From: Microbacterium sp. Leaf159
GTDB taxonomy: Bacteria; Actinomycetota; Actinomycetes; Actinomycetales; Microbacteriaceae
Assembly: GCF_001423615.1 (NCBI RefSeq)
Contig: NZ_LMOU01000001.1
Coordinates: 820,539-884,538, forward strand
Direction: 5' to 3'
Length of the DNA stretch: 64,000 nucleotides
Made by a program: the position numbers and the translations under genes. Positions within the stretch are counted from its first letter, which is position 1. Each line of letters starts with the position of its first letter. Shown piece after piece: positions 17,336 to 26,004 of the stretch. Below the pieces are notes generated by a model. That model did no database searches, was not told the DNA's origin, and saw only the letters and a program-made list of their open reading frames with translations.

Positions 17336-19219
17336 ATGACCCTCTCACGTCTTGCCGAGCTCACCGCAGATCCCACGGCCTCGTTCGTGCTGATCGCGCG
17401 CGACGGCGCGGACACCGTCGAGCTGCTCACGGGCGAGGTCGTCGACGTCGACCTGCTCGCCGACATCCCGCTCACGATCGACGGGACTCCGCGCGAGATC
17501 TTCGCCATGGTGCCGTACCGCCAGGTGCGCGAGCGCGGATTCGTCGCCCAGGATGACGGAGCGCCGCTGCGCTGCATCGTGGTCGACGAGCACCTGCATC
17601 TTCCGGCTCCTGCGCTGATCGCCGATCTGCCGGCCGCCGCCGTCCCCCTGCGCGACGGCGGATTCGACATCGCAGACGAGGAGTACGCCGCGATCGTCGA
17701 GACCGTGATCGCCGACGAGATCGGCCGAGGCGAAGGCGCCAACTTCGTGATCCGCCGCGACTTCACCGCCGAGATCGACGTCGACGACCGCACTGCCGCC
17801 CTCACGTGGTTCCGCGCCCTGCTCACACACGAGCGCGGCGCCTACTGGACCTTCGCCGTCGTCACGCCCGGGCACATCGCCGTCGGCGCGAGCCCCGAGG
17901 CGCACGTCGTCGCCCGCGGCGGCGTCGTCACGATGAACCCGATCTCGGGCACCTTCCGGCACCCCGCCGGCGGTGCCACCAAGGAGACGCTGGTCGACTT
18001 CCTCTCCTCCACGAAGGAGACGGAGGAGCTGTTCATGGTCGTCGACGAGGAGCTCAAGATGATGAGCGCCGTCTGCTCCGACGGCGGTCGCATCACCGGG
18101 CCGCACCTCAAGGAGATGTCGCGCCTCACGCACACCGAGTACATGCTCCGCGGGCGCAGCGCGCTCGACCCCCGCGACATCCTCCGCGAGACCATGTTCG
18201 CGCCCACCGTCACCGGCTCGCCGATGCAGAATGCGTGCGCGGTCATCCGCCGCCACGAGAAGAAGCCCCGCGGGTACTACTCCGGTGTCGCGGCGCTGTT
18301 CACCCCGAATGTCGAAGGCGGGCACGATCTCGACGCCCCCATCCTCATCCGCACCGTCTATCTGAAGGACGGCTCGCTCAGCGTGCCCGTGGGAGCTACG
18401 CTCGTGCGCCACTCCGACCCTCACGGAGAGGTGTCCGAGACACACGGCAAGGCGGCCGGAGTGCTCGGCGCGATCGGCGCGATCGACCGGGACAGTGCCG
18501 CTGAGGCACGCGAGGACGCGGATGCACCGGGCGCACCGCAGTCCCTCGCCGCCGACCCGACGGTGGCCGCGCTCCTCTCTTCGCGCAACGCGCGTCTCGC
18601 GGACTTCTGGCTGAACCCCCAGGGCGACGACCTCACAGGTCCGTTCGCGGGGAAGACGTCGATCGTGGTCGACGCCGAGGACCGTTTCACGACGATGCTC
18701 GCCCACCAGCTCCGCCACCTGGGGCTGGACGTCACAATCCGGGCGTGGAGCGAGGTGACCGATGCGGAGCTCGACTCCGCCGACCTCGTCGTCGCCGGCC
18801 CCGGCCCCGGCGACCCTCGCGACACCGACAGTGCTCGCATCGCCCGGATGCGACAGGTCGTCTCGGGCCGCGTCGCCGCGGGCGCACCGCTGCTCGCGGT
18901 CTGCCTGAGCCATCAGATCCTCAGCGACAGCCTCGGCATCGACCTCGCCCCGCTCGGTGCACCGCATCAGGGTTTGCAGAAGGCTGTGCCCGTCTTCGGC
19001 GAGGATGCGTCGATCGGCTTCTACAACACCTTCACCGCCAGGGTCGCACCGGGGACCACGTCCGTGGGTGCCGCCGAGGTGTCCGCCGACCCCGCGTCAG
19101 GAGACGTCTACGCACTCCGCGGCGAGCACTTCGCATCGGTGCAGGGCCACCTGGAGTCGATCCTCTCCCGCGACGGCATCCGCACTCTGGAGCGTCTGGT
19201 CTCGCACGCGCTCGCCTGA
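17336..19219 (+). CDS. trpEG: anthranilate synthase, fused TrpE-TrpG (PhzE-type layout)
   Basis: 627 residues: a chorismate-binding (component I) domain at about 1-400 and a class I glutamine amidotransferase at about 425-627. Component I motifs include RLTHTEYMLRGRS and GSPMQNACAVI; the amidotransferase has PGPGDPRD and the nucleophile Cys523 in LLAVCLSHQIL. It makes anthranilate from chorismate and glutamine, the first step to tryptophan. Fusions of this shape are also annotated as phenazine-type synthases, but the Trp-codon leader just upstream argues for tryptophan synthesis, and no phenazine genes are nearby. ATG at 17336 has AGGAG six bases upstream. Confidence 0.9.
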   Translation: MTLSRLAELTADPTASFVLIARDGADTVELLTGEVVDVDLLADIPLTIDGTPREIFAMVPYRQVRERGFVAQDDGAPLRCIVVDEHLHLPAPALIADLPAAAVPLRDGGFDIADEEYAAIVETVIADEIGRGEGANFVIRRDFTAEIDVDDRTAALTWFRALLTHERGAYWTFAVVTPGHIAVGASPEAHVVARGGVVTMNPISGTFRHPAGGATKETLVDFLSSTKETEELFMVVDEELKMMSAVCSDGGRITGPHLKEMSRLTHTEYMLRGRSALDPRDILRETMFAPTVTGSPMQNACAVIRRHEKKPRGYYSGVAALFTPNVEGGHDLDAPILIRTVYLKDGSLSVPVGATLVRHSDPHGEVSETHGKAAGVLGAIGAIDRDSAAEAREDADAPGAPQSLAADPTVAALLSSRNARLADFWLNPQGDDLTGPFAGKTSIVVDAEDRFTTMLAHQLRHLGLDVTIRAWSEVTDAELDSADLVVAGPGPGDPRDTDSARIARMRQVVSGRVAAGAPLLAVCLSHQILSDSLGIDLAPLGAPHQGLQKAVPVFGEDASIGFYNTFTARVAPGTTSVGAAEVSADPASGDVYALRGEHFASVQGHLESILSRDGIRTLERLVSHALA

Positions 19220-19240
19220 GCGGCGCTGCGGCCGGTCTGC

Positions 19241-20557
19241 TCAGCCCCCGAAGAGTTTCACCGGGTTGAAGAGATCGGCGAGCAGCAGCACCGCGCCCAT
19301 CGCGATGAGCAGCGTTGCGACGACGACGGTCAACGGCACCAGCCTGGTGGCGTCGACGGGCGCGGGCGGCGGACGACGGAACAGCTTCGCCCAGGCGCGA
19401 CGGATGCCGTCCCACAGTGCGACGACGACGTGACCTCCGTCGAGCGGCAGCAACGGGATCAGGTTGAACACGAAGAGGGCGACGTTCAGCGAGCCGAGCA
19501 GGCCGAGCAGCACCGAGAAGCGGTTGAGGACCGGCGCGTCGGTGGCCGCCACCTCGCCGGCGATACGACCGACGCCCACGACGCTCAGCGGTCCGTTCGG
19601 ATCCCGCTCGCTGCCCGTCACCAGGGAGACACCGGTCTCCCAGATACGGACGGGGAGCGTCAGGATCATCGAGCCGACGCGAGCCACGGTGTCGCCCGCC
19701 ATCTGCGGGCCTGCTGACAACGGCTGCTGCACGAAGCCCATCTGCGCGCCCATGCCGACGTAGCCGACCTCCTTGACCACGGGCTGACCATCGCCTGCGA
19801 TGACCGGCTGACCGCTCGCGTCCGTGATGGTGCGCTCAGCCTCGATAGGCGTGATGGTCAGGGTCTTCTCTGCCCCGTCGCGGAGTACGACGAGATCGAG
19901 CGTCTCGCCAGGAGCCGCCTGCACGATCGCGGTCGCCTCCGCGAAGGTCGACACCGGCTGACCTCCCACGGACACCAGCACATCGCGAGGCTTGATTCCC
20001 GCCTCCGCGGCGGGCGTCGCCGGATCATCGGCCGAGCACTCCGTCGCCGTGGAACCGGCCGGAAGCACGCACTCGCTGACGGATGCGATCGTCGTGGTTC
20101 CCTGCTGCACGCCGATACCCGACACCAGGACGGTGAAGATCACGATCGCGAGGAGGAGGTTCATCAAAGGGCCGCCGAGCATCACGATGACGCGCTTCCA
20201 CACGGGCAGGCGGTAGAAGACCCGATCCTCTGCGCCCTCCGCGATCGTCTCGTCATTCGCGGATCGTGCGTCCTGCACGAGAGCCCGGAAAACGCCCTTC
20301 GCGGGTCCCGATGCTGTGGATGCCGGGTACATCCCCGACATCGAGATGAAGCCGCCGAGCGGCAGGAGCTTGAAGCCGTACTCCGTCTCGCCGATCCGCT
20401 TGGACCAGAGCCTCGGACCGAAGCCGATCATGTACTGGCCGACACGAACCCCGAAGAGCTTCGCGGGCAGGAGGTGGCCGACCTCGTGCAGGCCGATCGA
20501 GAGGCCGAGGCCGATCAGCATGAACACGATGCCACCCAGATAGAGCAGTGCTTCCAC
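19241..20557 (-). CDS. rseP: M50 site-2 protease (RseP/Rip1 family)
   Basis: Membrane-embedded zinc metalloprotease that cuts anti-sigma factors or other single-span proteins within the bilayer. 438 residues with the zinc motif HEVGH in the first helix, a PDZ domain (about 175-260, with GIKPRDVLVSVGGQPV), and the third ligand motif NLIPLLPLDGGH near the C-terminus. Three to four hydrophobic segments. The GTG at 20557 is preceded by TAGCTT at six bases. In mycobacteria the order is dxr, rip1, gcpE(ispG); the same order holds here but with plus-strand genes in both gaps. Confidence 0.93.
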   Translation of the reverse strand: MEALLYLGGIVFMLIGLGLSIGLHEVGHLLPAKLFGVRVGQYMIGFGPRLWSKRIGETEYGFKLLPLGGFISMSGMYPASTASGPAKGVFRALVQDARSANDETIAEGAEDRVFYRLPVWKRVIVMLGGPLMNLLLAIVIFTVLVSGIGVQQGTTTIASVSECVLPAGSTATECSADDPATPAAEAGIKPRDVLVSVGGQPVSTFAEATAIVQAAPGETLDLVVLRDGAEKTLTITPIEAERTITDASGQPVIAGDGQPVVKEVGYVGMGAQMGFVQQPLSAGPQMAGDTVARVGSMILTLPVRIWETGVSLVTGSERDPNGPLSVVGVGRIAGEVAATDAPVLNRFSVLLGLLGSLNVALFVFNLIPLLPLDGGHVVVALWDGIRRAWAKLFRRPPPAPVDATRLVPLTVVVATLLIAMGAVLLLADLFNPVKLFGG

Positions 20558-20563
20558 TCCCCC

Positions 20564-20569
20564 AAGCTA
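20564..20569 (-). promoter_or_regulatory. -10 element giving a leaderless rseP transcript
   Basis: TAGCTT on the minus strand, six bases before the GTG at 20557. Confidence 0.5.
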
Positions 20570-20627
20570 GTGCTCGCAGCCTAGGAATAAGCCCCACGCC
20601 GCGACAGGGCCCGCCGGGCAGGCCCAT

Positions 20628-20633
20628 TAGGCT
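20628..20633 (+). promoter_or_regulatory. -10 element giving a leaderless membrane-protein transcript
   Basis: TAGGCT followed by six bases and the GTG at 20640. Confidence 0.5.
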
Positions 20634-20639
20634 TGTCGG

Positions 20640-21212
20640 GTGACCTCCCGCCAGCTGCGACTCCTGCGCGCGGCTTCGGCATCGACGGTCGCCACGCTCC
20701 TCGCTGCGACGTCTCACACGATCGCCGGGGGTGCCGCGCCGCATCCGCTTCTCGTCGTCGCCGTCATGACGCTCGTCGTCCCGATCGCCGCTCTGATCAT
20801 CGGCGGGCGCGCCTCACGGCTCCGGGTCGCGGCGACCGTGTCGGTCAGCCAGGCGGCCTTCCACATCGTGTTCCAACTGCTGGGCGCTCCGACCGGGACC
20901 ACCGTGCTCTCCGGGCATCAGCATCACCTCGATCTCGCCTCCCTCGGCCCGATGGCTGCGGCGACCGCCCCCGACCTGCTCATGGTCATCGGCCACCTGG
21001 GTGCCGCGGTGATGACGACCGCACTGGTCTGGCACGGCGAATCGATGGTGCGTGCGGTCGCCGGGTGGATGCAGGCGCAGCTGCGCCGTGCGGTCACCGC
21101 CTTCCGCGCGAGCCACCGGCATCCGACCCCTCCCGTCTTCGCCCTGCCGCTGCTGGTCGATCGCGCTCTCTCCCTCTCTCTGTCGCGTCGAGGCCCCCCG
21201 GCGATCATCTGA
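20640..21212 (+). CDS. predicted membrane protein next to ycnI
   Basis: 190 residues, not assigned to a family. Four to five hydrophobic segments are visible (for example LLVVAVMTLVVPIAALIIGG and LLMVIGHLGAAVMTTALVW), with a His-rich loop GHQHHLD between them and a basic, cytosolic-looking tail. It lies 91 bases before a YcnI-type copper protein on the same strand. The His-rich loop and this neighbour suggest a role in copper handling, but that is inference only. Confidence 0.65.
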   Translation: MTSRQLRLLRAASASTVATLLAATSHTIAGGAAPHPLLVVAVMTLVVPIAALIIGGRASRLRVAATVSVSQAAFHIVFQLLGAPTGTTVLSGHQHHLDLASLGPMAAATAPDLLMVIGHLGAAVMTTALVWHGESMVRAVAGWMQAQLRRAVTAFRASHRHPTPPVFALPLLVDRALSLSLSRRGPPAII

Positions 21213-21221
21213 TCGTCACAT

Positions 21222-21239
21222 CGCCTCACCGAGGCGTTT
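21222..21239 (+). terminator. weak hairpin between the membrane protein gene and ycnI
   Basis: CGCCTC-ACC-GAGGCG followed by TTT; a 6-bp stem with a 3-base loop. It may reduce rather than stop read-through. Confidence 0.35.
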
Positions 21240-21303
21240 CCTCACCCCGCGGATGCCGCGCCCATCTCTGCGCGCCCGCACGACAGCAATCAGGAGTTCC
21301 ACC

Positions 21304-22023
21304 ATGCGTTCCACCACCCGTCGCAACACCAGCGCCCGCCGCACCCCCACCACCCGCCGCAACGTCGCCGCCGGACTCATCGGAGGCGCCGTGCTGGCCC
21401 TCGCGATCCCCGCGATGGCCAGCGCCCACGTCAGCGTCAGCCCGGACGAGCTCACCGCAGGAGACCACGGCGTGCTCACCTTCTCGTTCGCCCACGGCTG
21501 TGACAACTCACCCACCACCTCGCTGAAGGTCACGATGCCCGAGGGGCTCGCCTCGGTCGCACCCACCATGGACAGCGACTGGACGATCGACATCGAGAAG
21601 GGCGACGACGGCCTCGTCAGCGCCGTGACCTACACCGCCGTGACACCGGTGCCGAACGAGCTGCGCGGCGCCGTCAGCATGTCTGTCGGGCTCGACGAGA
21701 ACACCCCCGATTCCCTCGCGTTCCCCGTGATCCAGACCTGCGTCGACGGCAGCACCGAATGGACGCAGCTCGCAGAGGATGGCGAGGACCCGCACAGCCT
21801 CGACGCGCCAGCTCCCGTGGTCGAGGTCGCCGCCGCGGCCGCAGACGGTCACGGCGAGCACGACGCTGCGAACGACGCCGAAGACGCGGACGACGCCGAT
21901 TCTGCTGCCGCCGATGAGTCAGGGGCTTCGAACGCGCTCGGCACGGCGCTGGGCGCAGGCGGCCTCGTCGCGGGCGTCGCCGCGCTCATCGTCTCCGTGC
22001 TGGCCTACCGCCGCAAGGTGTGA
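21304..22023 (+). CDS. YcnI family copper-binding protein (DUF1775)
   Basis: 239-residue exported protein. Basic N-terminus, hydrophobic stretch and signal peptidase site (AIPAMASAHV), so the mature protein would begin with or near His; the family binds Cu(II) through that N-terminal His region. The DUF1775 domain covers about 45-175, followed by a linker rich in Ala, Asp, Glu and His (DGHGEHDAANDAEDADD) and a C-terminal membrane anchor (ALGAGGLVAGVAALIVSVLAYRRKV region). CAGGAG lies eight bases before the ATG. Likely a cell-surface copper chaperone. Confidence 0.9.
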   Translation: MRSTTRRNTSARRTPTTRRNVAAGLIGGAVLALAIPAMASAHVSVSPDELTAGDHGVLTFSFAHGCDNSPTTSLKVTMPEGLASVAPTMDSDWTIDIEKGDDGLVSAVTYTAVTPVPNELRGAVSMSVGLDENTPDSLAFPVIQTCVDGSTEWTQLAEDGEDPHSLDAPAPVVEVAAAAADGHGEHDAANDAEDADDADSAAADESGASNALGTALGAGGLVAGVAALIVSVLAYRRKV

Positions 22024-22029
22024 CGTCCC

Positions 22030-22069
22030 GGCGCGTCTCCTCGGCTCGATGGGGCCGAGGAGACGTGCC
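22030..22069 (+). terminator. strong hairpin after ycnI
   Basis: A 16-bp stem with one G-T pair (core CGTCTCCTCGGC with GCCGAGGAGACG) and an 8-base loop, seven bases after the ycnI stop. No T-run, as is common in actinobacterial terminators. Confidence 0.7.
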
Positions 22070-22112
22070 GCACCCCGTGATCTCTCCGGAGCCGTGAGAT
22101 CATGGATGCGAC

Positions 22113-23735
22113 ATGTCGATTGAACAACAACCGAGCCTGCCTCCCGTGCTCCGCCCCGCGAACCCGCCCCGGCGTGAGCTGTCCGAACTCGCCTCTCGAT
22201 TCGCGCGCGACGTCCGCGGGGAGGTGAGCGGTGTCACCCTGTCGGGGATCACGCTCGCCACCGCCGACCTCCGCCCCGGCGAGGCCTTCGTCGCGATCCG
22301 AGGCGTGAACCGCCACGGTGCCGAATTCGCGGTCACCGCCGCCGAGAAGGGCGCCGTCGCGATCATCACCGACGAGGCCGGCGCCGAGATCGCGGAGCCC
22401 GCAGGCCTGCCCGTGATCGTCGTCGACGACCCGCGCGCGGTTCTCGGCGCGTTGAGCGCCTGGGTCTACGGCACCGGAGCAGGCGAGCCTCTCCCGCTGC
22501 TGTTCGCGACCACCGGGACGAACGGCAAGACGAGCGTCTCGCACCTGCTCGAGGGCATCCTCGACCAGCTCGGCGTCATCACCGGGCTCTCCTCGACCGC
22601 AGAGCGGCACATCGCGGGAGAGGTCATCGTCTCGAGACTCACCACCCCCGAGGCATCCGAGATGCACGCTCTGCTCGCGTTGATGCGCGAGCGCGACGTC
22701 GAAGCCGTGGCCGTCGAGGTCAGCGCGCAGGCGCTCTCGCGTCACCGCGTCGACGGCATCCGCTTCGATGTGGCCGGATTCACGAACCTCAGCCACGACC
22801 ACCTCGACGACTACGCCGACATGCAGGAGTACTTCGAGGCGAAGCTCCCGCTCTTCCGCCCCGACCGCGCGACGCGTGGTGTGGTCTGCCTCGACTCCGC
22901 CAACGGGGCGATCGTGGTGGAGCGCGCGGAGATCCCGGTCGTCACCGTCGGGACGCCGTCCATCGCTGCCGACCCCGCTGCCGCCGCGAACGCCGACTGG
23001 GTCGTAGAGATCGACGACGAACGCGCGTCAGGGACCACTTTCACGCTGACGGGTCCTGCCGGATCCCTCACGACCACCGTTCCGGTGATCGGCCCTCACA
23101 TGGCCGCGAACGCCGCTCTGGCTATCGTGATGCTGCTCGAGGGCGGCTATGCCTGGGACCGCATCGTGGCAGCCCTCGAGCGCGACGGCGGCATCGACGC
23201 CCACCTGCCCGGTCGCACCCAACTCGTGTCCGGTGACACGGGCCCCGTCGTCTTCGTGGACTTCGGGCACTCCCCCGACGCCTTCGAGAAGACTCTCGCA
23301 GCCGTGCGCCGCGTCACCCCGGGCAGAGTGCTGATGCTGTTCGGCGCAGACGGCGACCGCGACGCCAGCAAGCGCTACGACATGGCTCGCACGGCCGTCG
23401 AGGGCAGCGACATCCTCGTCGTCACGGACCACCACCCTCGCTTCGAGGACGCGGAATCGATCAGGGCCACTCTGGTCGCCGGAGCCCGCCGCGCACGCCC
23501 GGACGCGGAGATCCACGAGTACTCGCCGCCCGAGGCGGCCATCGTCGCCGCCGTCGGCCTCGTCGGCGAGGGCGACTCGATCCTGTGGGCCGGCCCCGGA
23601 CATCAGGACTACCGCGACATCCGCGGAGTGCGCACCCCCTATTCGGCGCGCGAGCTCGCTCGCCGTGCTCTGCGCGCAGCGGGATGGCCGGTGCCGGACT
23701 CGCACTGGCCCGTGCCCTATCCCGACGAAGACTGA
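22113..23735 (+). CDS. Mur ligase family protein, MurE-like
   Basis: 540-residue ATP-dependent amino acid ligase of the MurE type (UDP-MurNAc-tripeptide synthetase). Three domains: N-terminal UDP-binding, central ATPase with TTGTNGKTSVSHLL and GFTNLSHDHLDDYADMQEYF, and C-terminal domain. It differs from standard MurE at several conserved spots: VEVSAQAL instead of the usual MEVSSHAL, and HHPR where the DNPR diaminopimelate-binding motif belongs. It stands alone, away from any division/cell-wall cluster. It may add a different third amino acid or be a paralogue with another role. ATG at 22113; no clear Shine-Dalgarno. Confidence 0.83.
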   Translation: MSIEQQPSLPPVLRPANPPRRELSELASRFARDVRGEVSGVTLSGITLATADLRPGEAFVAIRGVNRHGAEFAVTAAEKGAVAIITDEAGAEIAEPAGLPVIVVDDPRAVLGALSAWVYGTGAGEPLPLLFATTGTNGKTSVSHLLEGILDQLGVITGLSSTAERHIAGEVIVSRLTTPEASEMHALLALMRERDVEAVAVEVSAQALSRHRVDGIRFDVAGFTNLSHDHLDDYADMQEYFEAKLPLFRPDRATRGVVCLDSANGAIVVERAEIPVVTVGTPSIAADPAAAANADWVVEIDDERASGTTFTLTGPAGSLTTTVPVIGPHMAANAALAIVMLLEGGYAWDRIVAALERDGGIDAHLPGRTQLVSGDTGPVVFVDFGHSPDAFEKTLAAVRRVTPGRVLMLFGADGDRDASKRYDMARTAVEGSDILVVTDHHPRFEDAESIRATLVAGARRARPDAEIHEYSPPEAAIVAAVGLVGEGDSILWAGPGHQDYRDIRGVRTPYSARELARRALRAAGWPVPDSHWPVPYPDED

Positions 23736-23745
23736 TCACGGTCAG

Positions 23746-23769
23746 TGGCCGCAGCGACCGCTGCGGCCA
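23746..23769. terminator. hairpin between convergent MurE-like gene and dxr
   Basis: TGGCCGCAGC and GCTGCGGCCA form a perfect 10-bp stem with a 4-base loop in the 42-base gap; it can serve both directions. Confidence 0.78.
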
Positions 23770-23777
23770 TTGTCGTC

Positions 23778-24860
23778 TCAGGCCTTGGCGATCAACTGAT
23801 CCGCCTTGCGGCGAGCCCACTCCTCGGCCTCGGCAAGGGTCTCGACCGTGAGCGTCTGCGGCGGCTCATGGGCGTCGACCACCCGTGCGATCGTGTCGAC
23901 GATCCCGAGGAACGGCAGTCGCCCTTCGTGGAACGCGTCGACCGCCTGCTCGTTCGCGGCGTTGTAGACCGCGGGGAACGTGGCTCCCGCACGGCCCACG
24001 GCCTTGGCGAGGGCGACGGAGGGGAAGGCTTTGTGATCGAGGGGTTCGAAGGTCCAGGACGTCGCCTGGGTCCAGTCGAGCGGGCGGCCCACGCCGCCGA
24101 CGCGATTCGGCCAGTCGAGTCCGAGCGAGATGGGCAGACGCATGTCGGGCGGAGACGCCTGGGCGATCGTCGATCCGTCGATGAACTCGACCATCGAGTG
24201 CACGATCGACTGCGGATGCACGACGACCTCGATGTCGTCGTAGGCGACGTCGAACAACAGGTGGGCCTCGATGACCTCGAGCCCCTTGTTCACGAGCGTC
24301 GAGGAGTTCGTGGTGACCATCCGGCCCATGTCCCAGGTGGGATGGGCGAGGGCCTCCTGCGGAGTCACCTCGGCCATCTCGTCGCGCGAACGTCCGCGGA
24401 ACGGTCCGCCGGATGCCGTGACGACGAGACGTCGCACCTCGGCGTGGGTTCCACTGCGCAGCGCCTGCGCGATCGCGGAGTGCTCCGAGTCGACGGGGAC
24501 GATCTGATCGGGGGCCGCAGCCGCGAGAACGAGCTCGCCGCCGACGATGAGCGACTCCTTGTTCGCGAGAGCGAGAGTCCGCCCTGCCTTCAGCGCCGCG
24601 AGAGTGGATCCGAGCCCGATGGATCCGGTGATCGCGTTGAGCACGACATCGGCATCGACGTCCCGCACCAGCTGTTCGGCCTCGGCGGCGCCGAGCGCCG
24701 TGCTCTCGACCTGGAACGTCTGGGCCTGCTCAGCGAGCATCTCCGCGTTCGAGCCAGCACCGAGGCCGACGAGTTCGAATCGACGGGGATTGGCGCGGAT
24801 GACGTCGAGCGCCTGCGTGCCGATGGAACCTGTGGAGCCGAGGACGATGATGCGACGCAT
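23778..24860 (-). CDS. dxr: 1-deoxy-D-xylulose 5-phosphate reductoisomerase
   Basis: Second enzyme of the MEP pathway: NADPH-dependent conversion of DXP to MEP. 360 residues, near family length (about 390). NADPH motif [14 protein letters not shown] at the N-terminus; metal- and substrate-binding motifs [23 protein letters not shown] and NAANE. ATG at 24860 lies six bases after TAGGCT, so a leaderless start. The FKBP lipoprotein gene lies just upstream on the same strand, but with this promoter the two need not be co-transcribed. Confidence 0.97.
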   Translation of the reverse strand: MRRIIVLGSTGSIGTQALDVIRANPRRFELVGLGAGSNAEMLAEQAQTFQVESTALGAAEAEQLVRDVDADVVLNAITGSIGLGSTLAALKAGRTLALANKESLIVGGELVLAAAAPDQIVPVDSEHSAIAQALRSGTHAEVRRLVVTASGGPFRGRSRDEMAEVTPQEALAHPTWDMGRMVTTNSSTLVNKGLEVIEAHLLFDVAYDDIEVVVHPQSIVHSMVEFIDGSTIAQASPPDMRLPISLGLDWPNRVGGVGRPLDWTQATSWTFEPLDHKAFPSVALAKAVGRAGATFPAVYNAANEQAVDAFHEGRLPFLGIVDTIARVVDAHEPPQTLTVETLAEAEEWARRKADQLIAKA

Positions 24861-24866
24861 GCCGCC

Positions 24867-24872
24867 AGCCTA
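24867..24872 (-). promoter_or_regulatory. -10 element giving a leaderless dxr transcript
   Basis: TAGGCT on the minus strand, six bases before the dxr ATG. Confidence 0.55.
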
Positions 24873-24897
24873 TGGCAAGCCCTCGGCCCCTCAGCCC

Positions 24898-25881
24898 TTA
24901 CGGGGCCTGCTCGATGGGCGTGGTCGCGAGGATGTCGACGACGAAGACCAGGGTCTCGTTCTGCAGTTCGTTGCCCTCGGATGCGCCGTAGCCGTCCTTC
25001 GGGGGCATCGCGACGACGACCTGGGATCCGACCTGCTGGCCTTCGAGCGCCATCTTGAAGCCGGTCACGACGCCGCTCGTCTGGAACTGCGAGGGCTCTG
25101 CGTCGCGGCTCCAGCTCGAGTCGAACTCGGTGCCGTCCGACCACTTGACTCCGCGATACTGCACGGTGACCAGGTCACCGGCGCCGACGACGGCTCCGTC
25201 ACCCTGCTTGAGGACCGCGACCTCGGTCTCGGTAGGAGCATCCGAGTCCGGGATGGTGATGGTGGGAGAGCCGGCATCGTCGAGCTCGACGGTGGGCATG
25301 CCCTCGGTCGCATCGACATCAGAGCCGGAGGCGGTCTTCGGGAGCTGCTCGATGGTCTCGACGTAGAGGACGCTCGGGTTCATGCCCTCCTGTGCGGCCG
25401 GCAGCGTCAGAACGATGCTCGAGCCGATCGGGAGGCACTCCGCGGCGACGGTGAAGACGGTCGACTGGGTGGGGTCCACGATCTGCTGCGGCTGCTGCAC
25501 CGCGAGAAGAGCGGACAGCACGCCGTCGGGGCCGCGCTCCGAGGTGCTGAGCACCTCGTTGGTCGTGGCATCCACGAGCTGGTAGCGCAGCGAGACGAGA
25601 TCGCCGGGCATGACGTCGTCGCCGTCGCCCTCGACCACGACGGAGCGCTGGGCTTCGGCGAGATCGGCATCTGCGGGAACAGTGACCTTCGCGTCGGCTC
25701 CGGTGCCCTCGACGGACACGGCGTCGGAGCCTGCGCCCGAGGCCAGGTCTGCGAGGCAGGAGCTCTGCGCCGACGGATCGGGCGTTCCTGTCGATTCCGG
25801 TGCAGCATCGCCGGAGCACCCGGCGAGGAACAGGGTCGCCGCAGCGACGGTGGACAGGACGATGAGCGGACGCTTGCGCAC
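24898..25881 (-). CDS. FKBP-type peptidyl-prolyl isomerase lipoprotein
   Basis: 327 residues with a lipoprotein signal peptide (LFLAGC lipobox, Cys22), so it is anchored on the outer face of the membrane. The C-terminal 115 residues form an FKBP domain (DLVTVQYRGVKWSDGTEFDSS, GVVTGFKMALEG, VVVAMPPKDGYG). The preceding region (about 45-180) looks like a second, degenerate FKBP-like domain (LVSLRYQLVDATTNEVLSTS). Likely helps fold exported proteins. GTG start with GAGGT six bases upstream. Confidence 0.9.
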   Translation of the reverse strand: MRKRPLIVLSTVAAATLFLAGCSGDAAPESTGTPDPSAQSSCLADLASGAGSDAVSVEGTGADAKVTVPADADLAEAQRSVVVEGDGDDVMPGDLVSLRYQLVDATTNEVLSTSERGPDGVLSALLAVQQPQQIVDPTQSTVFTVAAECLPIGSSIVLTLPAAQEGMNPSVLYVETIEQLPKTASGSDVDATEGMPTVELDDAGSPTITIPDSDAPTETEVAVLKQGDGAVVGAGDLVTVQYRGVKWSDGTEFDSSWSRDAEPSQFQTSGVVTGFKMALEGQQVGSQVVVAMPPKDGYGASEGNELQNETLVFVVDILATTPIEQAP

Positions 25882-25992
25882 AGTGAGACCTCAGGATCGC
25901 GGGCGGGACACCTCATCATCCCCCATACCCCTTTGTCGATGCTGGGAGGCGCGCTCTGGCGCTTCATTCCCACCGAGGCATGGATCCGGGGG

Positions 25993-25998
25993 TAATCT
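25993..25998 (+). promoter_or_regulatory. -10 element giving a leaderless acyltransferase transcript
   Basis: TAATCT followed by six bases and the ATG at 26005. Confidence 0.55.
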
Positions 25999-26004
25999 GC
26001 TCTG

